Made by a program: the position numbers and the translations under genes
Shown here: positions 17,662 to 26,762 of the stretch, piece by piece
How positions within the stretch are numbered: the first letter of the stretch is position 1
Layout of the letters: every line of letters starts with the position of its first letter
The notes under the pieces: model-generated
Seen by the model: the letters and a program-made list of their open reading frames with translations, nothing else
What the model was told of the DNA's origin: nothing
Database searches by the model: none
Assembly (NCBI RefSeq): GCF_002944405.1
Contig: NZ_CP024308.1
Coordinates: 323,882-387,881 of the forward strand
Reading direction: 5' to 3'
DNA from: Sinorhizobium fredii
Lineage (GTDB): Bacteria > Pseudomonadota > Alphaproteobacteria > Rhizobiales > Rhizobiaceae
Length of the DNA: 64,000 nucleotides

Positions 17662-18627
17662 ATGCGCCGCTTTTTGCCTGATACTTTCACGATCCTACTC
17701 GTCTGTAGCGTCGTCCTTGCCTCGCTGCTTCCGGCAAGCGGGAGTTTCGCGGATCATTTCGGCGTTGCCACAAGTCTCGCCATTGCGCTTCTCTTCTTCC
17801 TGCATGGCGCGCGGATGTCCACCGATATTGTCATTGCCGGCATCCTGCATTGGCGCCTGCACCTCGTCATTCTGCTGACGACATTCGCCGTTTTCCCATT
17901 GCTTGGCCTAGCGTTGGGCCTCATTCCCCATTCGCTCCTGCCGCAACCGCTTTATCTCGGTATTCTCTTCCTGTGCGTCCTGCCGTCGACTGTGCAATCA
18001 TCCATTGCATTTACGTCAATAGCAGGCGGGAATGTTCCGGCCGCCATCTGCTCGGCCTCCGCCTCCAATATCCTCGGCATGTTCCTGACGCCTCTTCTCG
18101 TCGGCTTGCTCTTTTCCGTCGGCGGCCATGGCACGTTCTCCTGGGATGTCATGGAAAAGATCCTGCTGCAGTTGCTCGCGCCATTTGTCGCCGGGCAGAT
18201 CCTACAGCCGTGGATTGGAAATTGGGCACGCTCGAAGAAGAGGATTCTCACTCCTGTCGACAGAGGTTCCATTCTGATGGTTGTCTACGTCGCCTTCAGC
18301 AAGGCAGTCGTCGAGGGATTGTGGCAAACCTTCTCGCTGAGAGATATAGCCGTCGTTGTCGGGCTTGACATGCTACTGCTCGGCTTTGTGTTGACCTTCA
18401 CCATGCGTGGCAGCCGCCTTATGGGCTTCAACAGGCCAGACCAGATCACCATCACATTTTGTGGATCGAAGAAGAGCCTTGCCAGTGGCGTACCGATGGC
18501 AGGCGTCATCTTCGCCGGGCAGTCGATCGGAGCGATCGTTCTGCCGTTGATGCTTTTCCACCAGATCCAGTTGATGGTGTGCGCAGTCATCTCACAGAAA
18601 TATTCCACTGCCGCCAAAACCGTATGA
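17662..18627 (+). CDS. Bile acid:sodium symporter (BASS/SBF) family transporter, YfeH-like
   Basis: 321 residues with about ten hydrophobic segments. Family features include LLFFLHGARMS, the VLPSTVQSSIAFTSIAGGNVPAAICSASASNI crossing region (two segments, ~110-142), and CGSKKSLASGVPMAGVIF near the C-terminus, as in SBF_like/YfeH proteins. It belongs to the inner membrane and moves organic anions, often with sodium. It begins 16 nt after the aldehyde dehydrogenase stop, so it closes the catabolic operon; it could export or import a carboxylate intermediate. No substrate can be assigned. Confidence 0.85.
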   Translation: MRRFLPDTFTILLVCSVVLASLLPASGSFADHFGVATSLAIALLFFLHGARMSTDIVIAGILHWRLHLVILLTTFAVFPLLGLALGLIPHSLLPQPLYLGILFLCVLPSTVQSSIAFTSIAGGNVPAAICSASASNILGMFLTPLLVGLLFSVGGHGTFSWDVMEKILLQLLAPFVAGQILQPWIGNWARSKKRILTPVDRGSILMVVYVAFSKAVVEGLWQTFSLRDIAVVVGLDMLLLGFVLTFTMRGSRLMGFNRPDQITITFCGSKKSLASGVPMAGVIFAGQSIGAIVLPLMLFHQIQLMVCAVISQKYSTAAKTV

Positions 18628-18850
18628 CGGCAAGCCTAAAGCGATGAGAGGACCTCCGCCTGCACCGTACGCTTTGATGTGATGCGGCCAGGAGAGAGTT
18701 GCTGGTACCAGCGGAGCGCCGAAGCGCGAATGCGCGTTCTTGAGGCGGGAGGCATGGCAATGTCGGCTCCTCCCGCGCATTGCTGTCACTCAGCGGGTCG
18801 CTCTCCAAGCTCCGCTTTCCACCCTCCCGCGACAGATTGGAACCGGAAGA

Positions 18851-18900
18851 TCGACCCACCCGCAGCGCTGATTAAGGGGAATTCTCGACCCAGTGCTGCC
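18851..18900 (+). repeat. Copy A of a ~50-bp imperfect direct repeat
   Basis: Bases 18851-18900 match 22951-23000 at about 41 of 50 positions, same orientation, sharing cores such as CGCTGAT and GAATTCTCGACCC. It lies in a ~400-bp gene-free stretch (18628-19034) between the BASS transporter and the sensor kinase. I see no convincing gene there. It resembles a fragment of a dispersed rhizobial element, but I cannot name the element. Confidence 0.6.
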
Positions 18901-19034
18901 ATTCACTGGAAGAGGTGGGAATTTCCGGTACTTCCTGCCAGAGCAGCACACGAGCTCTGGCAGGAACCGCAAGATCTTAATGCCTTCCCAGAATTATCTC
19001 GACTCTCGCAGAATAGGTGCCACATTATGAAATC

Positions 19035-20429
19035 ATGATCGATGGGAACGACAGCGCGGGGGATGCGGGTGACGCAAGGCAGCGCTTCGGCTTGGCGGGG
19101 CTTGCCGAAGTCATCGTCGAGACGCTTGATCAGCCGCTGCTGATCCTCACTTCCAATCTCACCATCGCCGACGTCAACTCCGCATACTGCGAAACCTTCG
19201 GCGTCACGGCCGAGGAGACGCGCGGCCAGCTGATATACCGGGTGGGCAATGGGCAGTGGAACATTCCCGAGCTGCGCGGGCTCCTGGAGCAGGTCCTGCC
19301 CGAGCGCTCGATGGTGAAAGGCTACCGGATCGAGCACAAGTTTCCCAATGTCGGGAGGCGAGTCATGATCCTCAACGCCCGAAGAATAACGGCCGATAAC
19401 GGGCGCCCGGAACTGATCCTGCTCACAGTCTCCGATCGAACGGAAGCCGAGCAGGCCCGGTTCGAGCTCGAAGGCCACCGGGAGTTCCTGGAGAAGCTGA
19501 TCGACAGCGTTCGCGAAGGGCTACTGGTGCTCGGCTGGGATCTGCGAGTCATCAGGGCGAACCAGACCTTCTACGACCTGTTTCAGGTCTTCGCCGCCGA
19601 CACCGAAGACCGGCTGGTATACGAACTTGGAAACCGGCAATGGGACATTCCGAAACTGAGGGAGCTCCTGGAAGATGTTCTTCCCGACAACAATGCGTTT
19701 GATGATGTCGAGGTAGAGCACGACTTCGAAACAATCGGGCGGCGCATCATGCTCCTCAATGGCCGCCGTCTCGATCATCTCGACCTCATTCTGCTGGCGA
19801 TACGCGACGTCACCGAACAACGTCGAATGGAGGCGCAGCAACAGACGTTGATGGGCGAGTTGCACCACCGGGTAAAGAACGTCCTGGCGAGCGTAAACGC
19901 GCTGGCAAATCGCAGCCTGCGCGAAAGCCAATCGCTTGATGACTTTCGAGCTACGTTTGCAACTCGCTTGGGCGCCCTCTCCAGGACCCAGGACCTGCTG
20001 ATGCGCGCACCTGCGCACGATGTCCGCATGGCCGAAGTTCTGCGCCTGGAGTTGGAGGCTCAAGGCGGCCATGAGGGAGAAAACTACCAGCTTGACGGTC
20101 CAGATGTAACCCTGTCGCGTGAAACCACGCAAGCGTTCGCCATGGCGATCCATGAACTGGCCACCAATGCGGTAAAACACGGTGCCTGGGCCACGCACGA
20201 AGGCCGGCTGAAGGTAACTTGGACAGCACACCCAAAAAAGGACAACGGAACGCTAATCAGTTTTCGCTGGCGGGAGAACGGCCGCGAAATCGATACCGCC
20301 CCGGCTCGCAAGGGCTACGGCTCGCAAGTGCTGGAGGGAGTGTTTAGCCATTCCCTGGACGGCACGTCCGAATTGACGCTCCATCCTGACGGCGCCGAGT
20401 TCGCTGCTGAATTCAAGCTGCAGGATTAG
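19035..20429 (+). CDS. PAS-domain sensor histidine kinase of the HWE family
   Basis: 464 residues, soluble, no membrane helices. Two PAS domains (about 25-115 and 155-250) share a striking internal similarity: GNGQWNIPELRGLLEQVLP in the first and GNRQWDIPKLRELLEDVLP in the second, so they arose by duplication. The kinase core has the phosphoacceptor His in ELHHRVKN (about residue 277), the N-box AIHELATNAVKHGA, and the W-x-E of FRWRENG that defines HWE kinases common in Rhizobiales. Both ATG 19035 and a GTG at 19017 are possible starts; neither has a strong ribosome site. No response regulator is adjacent. The signal is unknown; HWE PAS kinases often sense light, redox or general stress. Confidence 0.88.
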   Translation: MIDGNDSAGDAGDARQRFGLAGLAEVIVETLDQPLLILTSNLTIADVNSAYCETFGVTAEETRGQLIYRVGNGQWNIPELRGLLEQVLPERSMVKGYRIEHKFPNVGRRVMILNARRITADNGRPELILLTVSDRTEAEQARFELEGHREFLEKLIDSVREGLLVLGWDLRVIRANQTFYDLFQVFAADTEDRLVYELGNRQWDIPKLRELLEDVLPDNNAFDDVEVEHDFETIGRRIMLLNGRRLDHLDLILLAIRDVTEQRRMEAQQQTLMGELHHRVKNVLASVNALANRSLRESQSLDDFRATFATRLGALSRTQDLLMRAPAHDVRMAEVLRLELEAQGGHEGENYQLDGPDVTLSRETTQAFAMAIHELATNAVKHGAWATHEGRLKVTWTAHPKKDNGTLISFRWRENGREIDTAPARKGYGSQVLEGVFSHSLDGTSELTLHPDGAEFAAEFKLQD

Positions 20430-20596
20430 GTTTTCGCTTGCTGCTTGCCCAACGGTGATGACCTGCTTTCCATACTTTTACTGCGGCGACCAAGGCAAAG
20501 AACGACCCTGTCCAGTCGTTTCCGCCACCGCTGCACGAATGACCGCTGTGCGCCCCACCCGCCGTTGATCTCTGCTTCCTCGCTGCCTAAGGGCAG

Positions 20597-21598
20597 TCAC
20601 GAAAGAGACTTGACCCGACGCCAGTGGCCGGGCGTCATGTTTTCCCACTCGCGGAAAGCGCGATAGAACGAGTTGGCGTCCTGGTATCCGAGCAGGTAGG
20701 CTACCTCTTCCACGTCAATCGTGAGATCGGAGAGAAGCTGGCGGCCGAGTTCCTGTCTGGCTTCGGTCAGGAGAGCACGGAAAGTCTGGCCTTCCGCCGC
20801 AATCCGCCGCTGCAAGGTGCGTTCGCTCAGGCCCAGATCGCGCGCCACGGCAGCGACGTCGTGGCGACCACTGGCCATTGTGCGTTTCAAGGTGCCCTTT
20901 ACCTGCTCACCGACTGTAGCCAGTGCCTCGATCTCGCGCACGGCGTCTGCCAGCGCGGGGGTCAGCATGTGGATCAGTTCGGGGTTGTGTCCGGGGAATG
21001 GCAGGTCGAGATCCGGTGCATTCAGCACCATGCGATCACGCTCTGTCCCGAAATGGATCGGGCAATCGAAGAAAATGGCATGTCTGTCCGTTCCCGGCTT
21101 TGGTCGCCGCAGTTCCACTGAGATTGGCCGCAGGTGACGGCCAGTACCGCGTCGCCCGAGTTCCAGCACAAGGGCAAAGCTTGCGTCAACCGACAGGGGC
21201 GGCTCCGGTTCGGTGCCGGCAGGCCACTCGATCGTCACCGCCACCTTGCCGTCGCGCTCTTCGAAACAAAGACGGTCAGGGCTGCAGAGACGATTGAAGC
21301 GGTCCAGCCGCGCTATAGCGTCCCGAAAGTCGGCGGCGTAGGACGCCACCACAATTGCGAGCTTGTGATTGGCGGTGCTGGTCTCGCTCACCATCCTTAT
21401 GCTGAAGGCGGGGTCTGCGGACAGCGTCTCTATGGCGTTCCAGATGGCGAAAAGTTGTGTGGTGCTGATGACGGCGGAATTGTCGAGATGCAGCGTCGCA
21501 GGAAGCCTGGCCTGCCGCAGCACCGCCGAAGGCCGCAGTCCCAGGCGTTCAAGTGACTGCCAGAACGGCCTCGGCAATCTGCATCGGTCGGAACGCAC
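20597..21598 (-). CDS. AraC-family transcriptional regulator
   Basis: 333 residues. N-terminal ligand-binding domain of the Arabinose_bd/OruR-like type (about 15-200), then two helix-turn-helix motifs in the C-terminal ~95 residues (DVAAVARDLGLSERTLQRR and DVEEVAYLLGYQDANSFYRAF, ending REWENMTPGHWRR). It is transcribed divergently from the glutathione transferase gene, with a 283-bp intergenic region, so that gene is a plausible target. Relatives regulate catabolic or stress genes; the effector cannot be predicted. Confidence 0.88.
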   Translation of the reverse strand: MRSDRCRLPRPFWQSLERLGLRPSAVLRQARLPATLHLDNSAVISTTQLFAIWNAIETLSADPAFSIRMVSETSTANHKLAIVVASYAADFRDAIARLDRFNRLCSPDRLCFEERDGKVAVTIEWPAGTEPEPPLSVDASFALVLELGRRGTGRHLRPISVELRRPKPGTDRHAIFFDCPIHFGTERDRMVLNAPDLDLPFPGHNPELIHMLTPALADAVREIEALATVGEQVKGTLKRTMASGRHDVAAVARDLGLSERTLQRRIAAEGQTFRALLTEARQELGRQLLSDLTIDVEEVAYLLGYQDANSFYRAFREWENMTPGHWRRVKSLS

Positions 21599-21881
21599 TT
21601 TAGTTATCTCTTCACTCCATTTGGAGATTGCAGGCCGTCGGAGGCCTGGTGCGCGGAGTACAGGTGGAGGCGCCGGTTTACATACGACCTGGCGTATACC
21701 GTAGTGCTTTTGGCGCGCTTTGCAAGTCCGGTGGCGGATCTTGCTAATGCCTGCGCGGCGTCCTGTTCGTATCGTCTTCTCCGATGGTGCTGGCGCTGAA
21801 CCTCAAATCCCGCGGCAACCATATCTGGAGCCGACAGCGAACCGGTCCAGATAAGAACAACCACGAATCAGGAGATCGAAC

Positions 21882-22574
21882 ATGACGCTCACATTCTACA
21901 CCAACCCGAACTCACGCGGGCGCATCGTGCGCTGGATGCTGGAGGAGGTGGGCCAACCCTACGAAACGGTGGTCCTCGATTACGAAAAGACCAGCGCATT
22001 TGACGAGTGGGGCGGCGCGGCGCTCGAACGGCCAGTTTCGAGCAATCCCAGCGACGAGTTGGTTCGCTTCTTCATCGAGATCAATCCCATGGGCAAGGTG
22101 CCAGCGCTCGTGCATGATGGCCGCGCCGTAACAGAGAGCGGCGCAATCATTACGTACCTCGCCGAGACGTTCCCCGAGGCTGAGCTTGCACCGACTGCAG
22201 ATGAGCGTGCCGAGTACTACCGCTGGATGTTCTTCGCTGCGGGACCGGTGGAACAGGCCGTTACGAACCACCGGGCGGGATTTTTGCCCGCTCCCGAACA
22301 GGAATTTTTCTTCGGCTACGGCAGCTATGAGCGCACTTTGGACCAGCTGGAAAAAGCAGTGCAGGCGCATCCTTTCATCGCGGGCGACCGGTTCACAGCT
22401 GCGGACATCTATGTCGGCTCGCATATCGGCTGGGGCCTTGGCCTTCAGACGTTACCTCCGCGCAAGGCGTTCCTCGACTATATCGGCAAACTGGTGGAGC
22501 GAGATGCTTTCAAGCGGGGCGTGGCCAAGGACGAGGAATTGATAGCGCAAGCCGCAGCAGCCCGTGCCGCATAG
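21882..22574 (+). CDS. Glutathione S-transferase family protein
   Basis: 230 residues: thioredoxin-like N-terminal domain (TLTFYTNPNSRGRIVRWMLEEVGQPYE, cis-Pro in NPMGKVPALVHDG, glutathione-contact VTESGAIITYLAETFP) and a helical C-terminal domain (ERAEYYRWMFFAAGPVEQAV; FTAADIYVGSHIGWG contains the N-capping Asp). Cytosolic; conjugates glutathione or acts as a peroxidase or isomerase. ATG preceded by AGGAGA at 21869-21874. Divergent from the AraC regulator. Substrate unknown. Confidence 0.9.
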   Translation: MTLTFYTNPNSRGRIVRWMLEEVGQPYETVVLDYEKTSAFDEWGGAALERPVSSNPSDELVRFFIEINPMGKVPALVHDGRAVTESGAIITYLAETFPEAELAPTADERAEYYRWMFFAAGPVEQAVTNHRAGFLPAPEQEFFFGYGSYERTLDQLEKAVQAHPFIAGDRFTAADIYVGSHIGWGLGLQTLPPRKAFLDYIGKLVERDAFKRGVAKDEELIAQAAAARAA

Positions 22575-23383
22575 GCATCTTGCCTCACGCCCGGGTTCGG
22601 AGAATACCGTCTCGCACCAAGCTGCGCCCGGAGGCACGCTGAACATCCGGCAAGACCGCGCCGCAGGCTTAAGACGTCGTTTGAGCACGCCTCCCGGCGA
22701 CGGCAGGCGTGCGCCACAAGTGGCCGACCCTTACGCCGCCCAATGGCCGGTTTTACTCTGGCCGTTGAGACGCGGAGGTTTGAAGCTGCAGACGCGAGCG
22801 GCGACCCGGAGCGGAGCATACCGCCACAAGCCTGCTTGACAGCGGACTTCAACTTCCCGCCCCGAACACGTCATTCGGCAATCGCCTTGGCGACGACCGC
22901 TTAGAGGTCCGCATGCGGCCGGCCCTCGTCCCAGCCCTGGAATTTCGTCGTCCACCCACCGACAACGCTGATCAAGGCGAATTCTCGACCCGTTCCTGCC
23001 GTCCAGAATGAAGCGCGCTATGACGCGAGTTGACCCACAAGAGACATTGCAGCCCGCTCGGGCAAGCACGGATATCCGCCTTCGCGAACGTGAATTAAGC
23101 ATGTTCGCGCGACGTGCTATGGTTCATCAAAGCGCGTCGCGATTTCCAGGATTTCCAGATTCCCAAGTCGGGTTGGCCCTTCCTGCGACGGAGGGAACCC
23201 CAGCAGCAAATCACTTCCACTTGCATTGCGTAGCCGTGTCATTGCGTTCGTCGAGGCCGGGTACAGCCGTCAACAAACAAGAATGATCGGATCGCTCAAT
23301 GGTGCATCACCTGCACCATTTGCAAGCCGATCGTAGGCGCTTCGCGAATGGCTGAGGACGGTCGTTAACACCGGAGGAACCTG
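22575..23383. other. 809-bp gene-free region with repeat remnants
   Basis: Between the GST and esterase genes. Several overlapping open frames exist on both strands but none has a ribosome site plus a recognisable domain. The stretch around 22740-22850 looks like sequence seen scattered in rhizobial intergenic regions (impression, not a search result). It contains copy B of the 50-bp repeat. Confidence 0.5.
22951..23000 (+). repeat. Copy B of the ~50-bp imperfect direct repeat
   Basis: About 82% identical to 18851-18900 in the same orientation, 4.1 kb apart. The two copies bracket the HWE kinase, AraC regulator and GST genes. Confidence 0.6.
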
Positions 23384-24331
23384 ATGAGTCAGCTCGAGCC
23401 TACCACACAAGCCTTCATCGACAGCCTTGCCGGCGCAATGCCCATCTACACGCTCTCGCCCGAGGCGGCTCGCGACGTGCTCGCCGGCGCCCAGAAGTCG
23501 GCGCCGGTAAAGCTCGCGCCCGCGCGCAGCGAGGACCGTGTCCTCAATGTCGGCCCCAAGGGTCGCACCGACATCCGGATCTATCGGCCGGAGAGCGCCA
23601 AAGGCCCGCTGCCCGTGGTGATCTATACCCACGGCGGCGGCTGGGTGCTAGGCGACCGCGAGACGCATGATCGGCTGGTCCGCGAGCTGACCATTGGAGC
23701 GAACGCCGTCGTGGTGTTCGTCGACTATGATCGCTCGCCCGAGAGCCGCTATCCCGTCGCAGTCGAGGAAAGTTATGCAGTGCTCAAGTATGTAGCCGAG
23801 CATCCCGACGAGTTCGGCGGGGATGCCAGCCGAATTGCGATCGCAGGCGATAGTGTTGGCGGTACTATGACGGCCGTGGTCGCGCTGCTCGCCAAAGAAC
23901 GCAATGGCCCTGACGTGAGGGCACAGCTTCTCTTCTATCCGGTCACTGATGCCTCAATGTCAACCGGCTCCTACAAGGAGTTTGCCGAGGGTCCGTGGCT
24001 GACGCAAAAAGGGATGGAATGGTTCTGGGATCAATATCTGCCCGATGTCTCCAAGCGCGCCGACATTCATGTCTCGCCGATCAACGCCAGCTCGGAGCAG
24101 CTAAAGGGCTTGCCGCAAACGCTGCTCTTGGTCGACGAGAACGATGTGCTGCGCGACGAGGGCGAGGCTTATGGCCGCAAGCTCGCAGCAGCTGGCGTTC
24201 TGGTCAGGTCGGTCCGCTACAATGTCACCATCCACGACTTCATGCTGCTCAACCCGATCGCGAACACGCCCCCGGTGCGTGGTGCCGTCGATCAGGCGTC
24301 GGCATATCTGCGTGAAGTTTTCGCGGGCTGA
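23384..24331 (+). CDS. Alpha/beta hydrolase, hormone-sensitive-lipase family esterase
   Basis: 315 residues, cytoplasmic. Oxyanion motif HGGGWVLG (about 83-90), nucleophile elbow GDSVGG (Ser about 163), acid residue in LLVDENDVLRDEG (Asp about 256) and catalytic His in VTIHDFMLL (about 286), in the order of the HSL (family IV) esterases. AGGAACC precedes the ATG. It hydrolyses short acyl esters in related proteins; the physiological substrate is unknown. The NmrA-like reductase and cupin follow at short distances and may be cotranscribed. Confidence 0.9.
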   Translation: MSQLEPTTQAFIDSLAGAMPIYTLSPEAARDVLAGAQKSAPVKLAPARSEDRVLNVGPKGRTDIRIYRPESAKGPLPVVIYTHGGGWVLGDRETHDRLVRELTIGANAVVVFVDYDRSPESRYPVAVEESYAVLKYVAEHPDEFGGDASRIAIAGDSVGGTMTAVVALLAKERNGPDVRAQLLFYPVTDASMSTGSYKEFAEGPWLTQKGMEWFWDQYLPDVSKRADIHVSPINASSEQLKGLPQTLLLVDENDVLRDEGEAYGRKLAAAGVLVRSVRYNVTIHDFMLLNPIANTPPVRGAVDQASAYLREVFAG

Positions 24332-24453
24332 TGACCGCGAGACCCAGTAGAGCAACAACCAGCGGCCCGGCATCCCGAGCGGCAGGACCGCTGGCAATGG
24401 AAGCGCAGCAGCCGGCGAGCATACCGACCACGTCGACAAGGGGAGGATAAACC

Positions 24454-25206
24454 ATGAAGATCGTCGTCATCGGCGGCACCGGCCTGATCGGCTCGAAGAC
24501 CGTCGCCATTCTGCGCCAGGGCGGCCACGAGGTCGTCGCCGCCTCGCCCCAGAGCGGGGTTAACACGATCACCGGCGAGGGCCTCAAAGAGGCCATGGCG
24601 GACACGCAGGTGGTGATCGACCTTGCCAATTCACCCTCATTTGAAGACAAGGCGGTGCTTCAATTCTTCGAGACCTCCGGCCGCAACCTTCTCGCGGCGG
24701 AGGCCGCAGCGAATGTCGAGCACCATGTCGCGCTCTCCATCGTCGCAATTGACCGGACAGACAATGGCTATTTCCGCGCCAAGGTCGCCCAAGAGAAACT
24801 GATCAGGACCTCCGGCATCCCCTACACCATCGTTCGCGCGACCCAGTTCATGGAATTCCTCGGCGGCATCGCCGATTCAAGCGCGGATGGAAACCTCGTC
24901 AGGATCCCACCCATTCTGTTCCAGCCCATCGCGGCGGACGACGTCGCCGCCATCGTTGCCGATGTGGCAATCGCGAAGCCGCGAAGCGGCATTGTCGAGA
25001 TCGCCGGCCCGGAACGAGCGCCGCTCAACGAAATCGTCGCCCGCTATTTAAAGGCGGTCGGCGACCCGCGCGAAGTCGTGAGCGACCCCGCGGCTCCATA
25101 CTGGGGCAGCCGGGTCGAGGAGCACTCGCTCGTGCCGTTGGGCGAGGCACGCCTCGGCCGCATCGGTTTCGACGAATGGCTCCGCCGCTCACAGGCAGCA
25201 GCCTGA
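24454..25206 (+). CDS. NAD(P)-binding NmrA-like atypical short-chain reductase
   Basis: 250 residues. Rossmann fold beginning MKIVVIGGTGLIGSKT (GGTGLIG nucleotide motif), then LKEAMADTQVVIDLANSP and the conserved YFRAKVAQEKLIRTSGIPYTIVR segment of atypical SDRs of the NmrA/YwnB type; the usual YxxxK is replaced by the FRAK region. Members act as NADPH sensors or as NAD(P)H-dependent quinone/aldehyde reductases. It lies 122 nt after the esterase, with GGGAGGA before the ATG. Function beyond nucleotide binding is uncertain. Confidence 0.85.
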   Translation: MKIVVIGGTGLIGSKTVAILRQGGHEVVAASPQSGVNTITGEGLKEAMADTQVVIDLANSPSFEDKAVLQFFETSGRNLLAAEAAANVEHHVALSIVAIDRTDNGYFRAKVAQEKLIRTSGIPYTIVRATQFMEFLGGIADSSADGNLVRIPPILFQPIAADDVAAIVADVAIAKPRSGIVEIAGPERAPLNEIVARYLKAVGDPREVVSDPAAPYWGSRVEEHSLVPLGEARLGRIGFDEWLRRSQAAA

Positions 25207-25271
25207 TCCCGCATCGGAGATACTCCCAGTCTGTCCGAGCGGGTCCCGGGCAACGAACGAAAGAGGCGACC

Positions 25272-25661
25272 ATGATGATCAAACTCGTTGCGTTGGGTCT
25301 TCTGTGCCTCATGATCGGCACGGCCGCGGCTCAGGAGCCTAAGGTCACGGCACTTATGTCTAAAGATCTTCCGGAGAATCCCGGCAGGGAAGCTCTGATG
25401 ATTATGGTCGAGCATGCGCCCGCCGGGGCGAGCGCTATCCACCGACACAATGCACATGCGTTTGTTTACGTGCTGGAGGGCTCCGTCGTGATGCAGCTGA
25501 AGGGCGGACAACAGGTGACACTGACACCAGGACAGTCCTTCTATGAAGGCCCCGATGATGTTCATCTCGTCGACCGGAACGCAAGCGCCACTCAGCCGGC
25601 GAAATTCCTGGTGCTCTTGATCAAGGACAAGGGCGCCCCGGCGCTCGTGCCCGCACAGTGA
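25272..25661 (+). CDS. Secreted cupin-domain protein
   Basis: 129 residues: signal peptide (IKLVALGLLCLMIGTAAAQ) and a small single-domain cupin with HRHNAHAFVYVLEGSVVM (metal His pair and Glu/Tyr region) and GQSFYEGPDDVHLV supplying the last His. I chose ATG 25272, which follows GAGGCGA; the upstream in-frame start has no signal. Likely periplasmic metal-binding protein; similar proteins often sit beside oxidoreductases or hydrolases in stress-inducible clusters. Substrate unknown. Its stop overlaps the GTG of the following truncated gene. Confidence 0.82.
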   Translation: MMIKLVALGLLCLMIGTAAAQEPKVTALMSKDLPENPGREALMIMVEHAPAGASAIHRHNAHAFVYVLEGSVVMQLKGGQQVTLTPGQSFYEGPDDVHLVDRNASATQPAKFLVLLIKDKGAPALVPAQ

Positions 25662-25933
25662 CTGTTACGGCAACCACAGCAGGAGGCAGACACGAGCTTG
25701 GGCAACATCTCACGGTCAAGCACTGTGCCGACAAGGTGCACGCGAGGTACACCCACGGTAGACCGGATTCCGAGTTGGTTCCGTCGCGCTACGCGCTGCG
25801 GGTCGGCGAGATTGACGTCATGGTGGTCAGCGATGGGGTGCTATCGCTGCCAGGCGCGATGTTGGGCCACGACGTCGATCCAGCCGTCCGGGCGGCCTGG
25901 CTGGAGGACATGTTCCTGCCGCCGGCCGGGTAG
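25658..25933 (+). pseudogene. N-terminal fragment of an MBL-fold hydrolase
   Basis: 91 residues. The segment SRYALRVGEIDVMVVSDGVLSLPG and the following DVDPAVRAAWLEDMFLPP resemble the first ~60 residues of secreted MBL-fold metallo-hydrolases, but the frame ends at 25933 before the HxHxDH metal motif. Downstream sequence to ~26030 does not restore the family in any frame, so the rest is deleted. GTG 25658 overlaps the cupin stop, suggesting it was once part of the same operon. Confidence 0.6.
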
Positions 25934-26228
25934 GAACGTCTGGAAATGGTGCTCCCTCCTCGTTCAGGTCGACAAGAAGGGCGGCATTCCACCCGGCTGC
26001 GACGTGACCCTGAACCGGAACGATCAACCCTGAGGAGACCTTGCTCTCCTCAAGGCCAAATGACCGCTCCCCGCGCCCCAGACGGTCGTTGAGGCACCCG
26101 GTTTGTCGTTCTGAAAGCTGCCGGCCGGCTACGAAAGCGACAATGCCGCAAGTGCGCCGTTCGGACGGCCAGCGTCTTTCCCCCAATAATCGAGTGCTTC
26201 CCATCCCATGCACAATACTTTCAGGGCT

Positions 26229-26738
26229 TCAGGGGAGTTGAGCGAGGATATCGTCGACGATACTCGGGACGGTACCGGCCGTGTCGATATTGATGCCAGT
26301 GGGAACATATTCCCGGGTGCGATGGTAGCGGAGTACCAGCGCCCGCTCTGCCGGCTCGAAGCCCGGCTCATTTGGCCGCCCATCTAATCGTCGGTTCAAC
26401 GTCTCAACGTCGATGTCGAGCACGAAAATCTTGTCGAATAGCTCCACAAATTTGTGAAAATTGCGCGAGCCTCCACAGAAGAAGGTGGCAGAATGGGTGG
26501 TGTCGGCAGCGATAGCCCGGACCTTGTCGACCGGCCAGATCCAGTGCGCGTATCCCCAAACCAAGCGGTCCGCGCCTTTGGGTGGTCCTGCGAGTGCCTG
26601 GCCCGTCTCGGCGTCGCCAACATAGGCCAATACCCGGTCACCATGGACGACATGGTAGCCCCGCCGCTCCAGTTCGGTGGCGACAGACGTTTTTCCAGTG
26701 CCGGAACCGCCTTCGATCAGATAGTTCTTGATGCCCAT
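26229..26738 (-). CDS. P-loop nucleotide kinase-like ATPase
   Basis: 169 residues from ATG 26738 (MGIKNYLIEGG). P-loop GGSGTGKTS (about 9-17), GDRVLAYVGD substrate region, TFFCGGSRNF and VLDIDVETLNRRLDGRP (lid with Arg). The pattern matches small AAA_18/AAA_33 proteins related to adenylate, gluconate and shikimate kinases. An upstream in-frame ATG would add eight residues. Cytosolic; phosphoryl acceptor unknown. It stands alone, opposite in orientation to the preceding genes. Confidence 0.8.
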   Translation of the reverse strand: MGIKNYLIEGGSGTGKTSVATELERRGYHVVHGDRVLAYVGDAETGQALAGPPKGADRLVWGYAHWIWPVDKVRAIAADTTHSATFFCGGSRNFHKFVELFDKIFVLDIDVETLNRRLDGRPNEPGFEPAERALVLRYHRTREYVPTGINIDTAGTVPSIVDDILAQLP

Positions 26739-26762
26739 GGGGGCTCCTATCATGGCCCTCAA

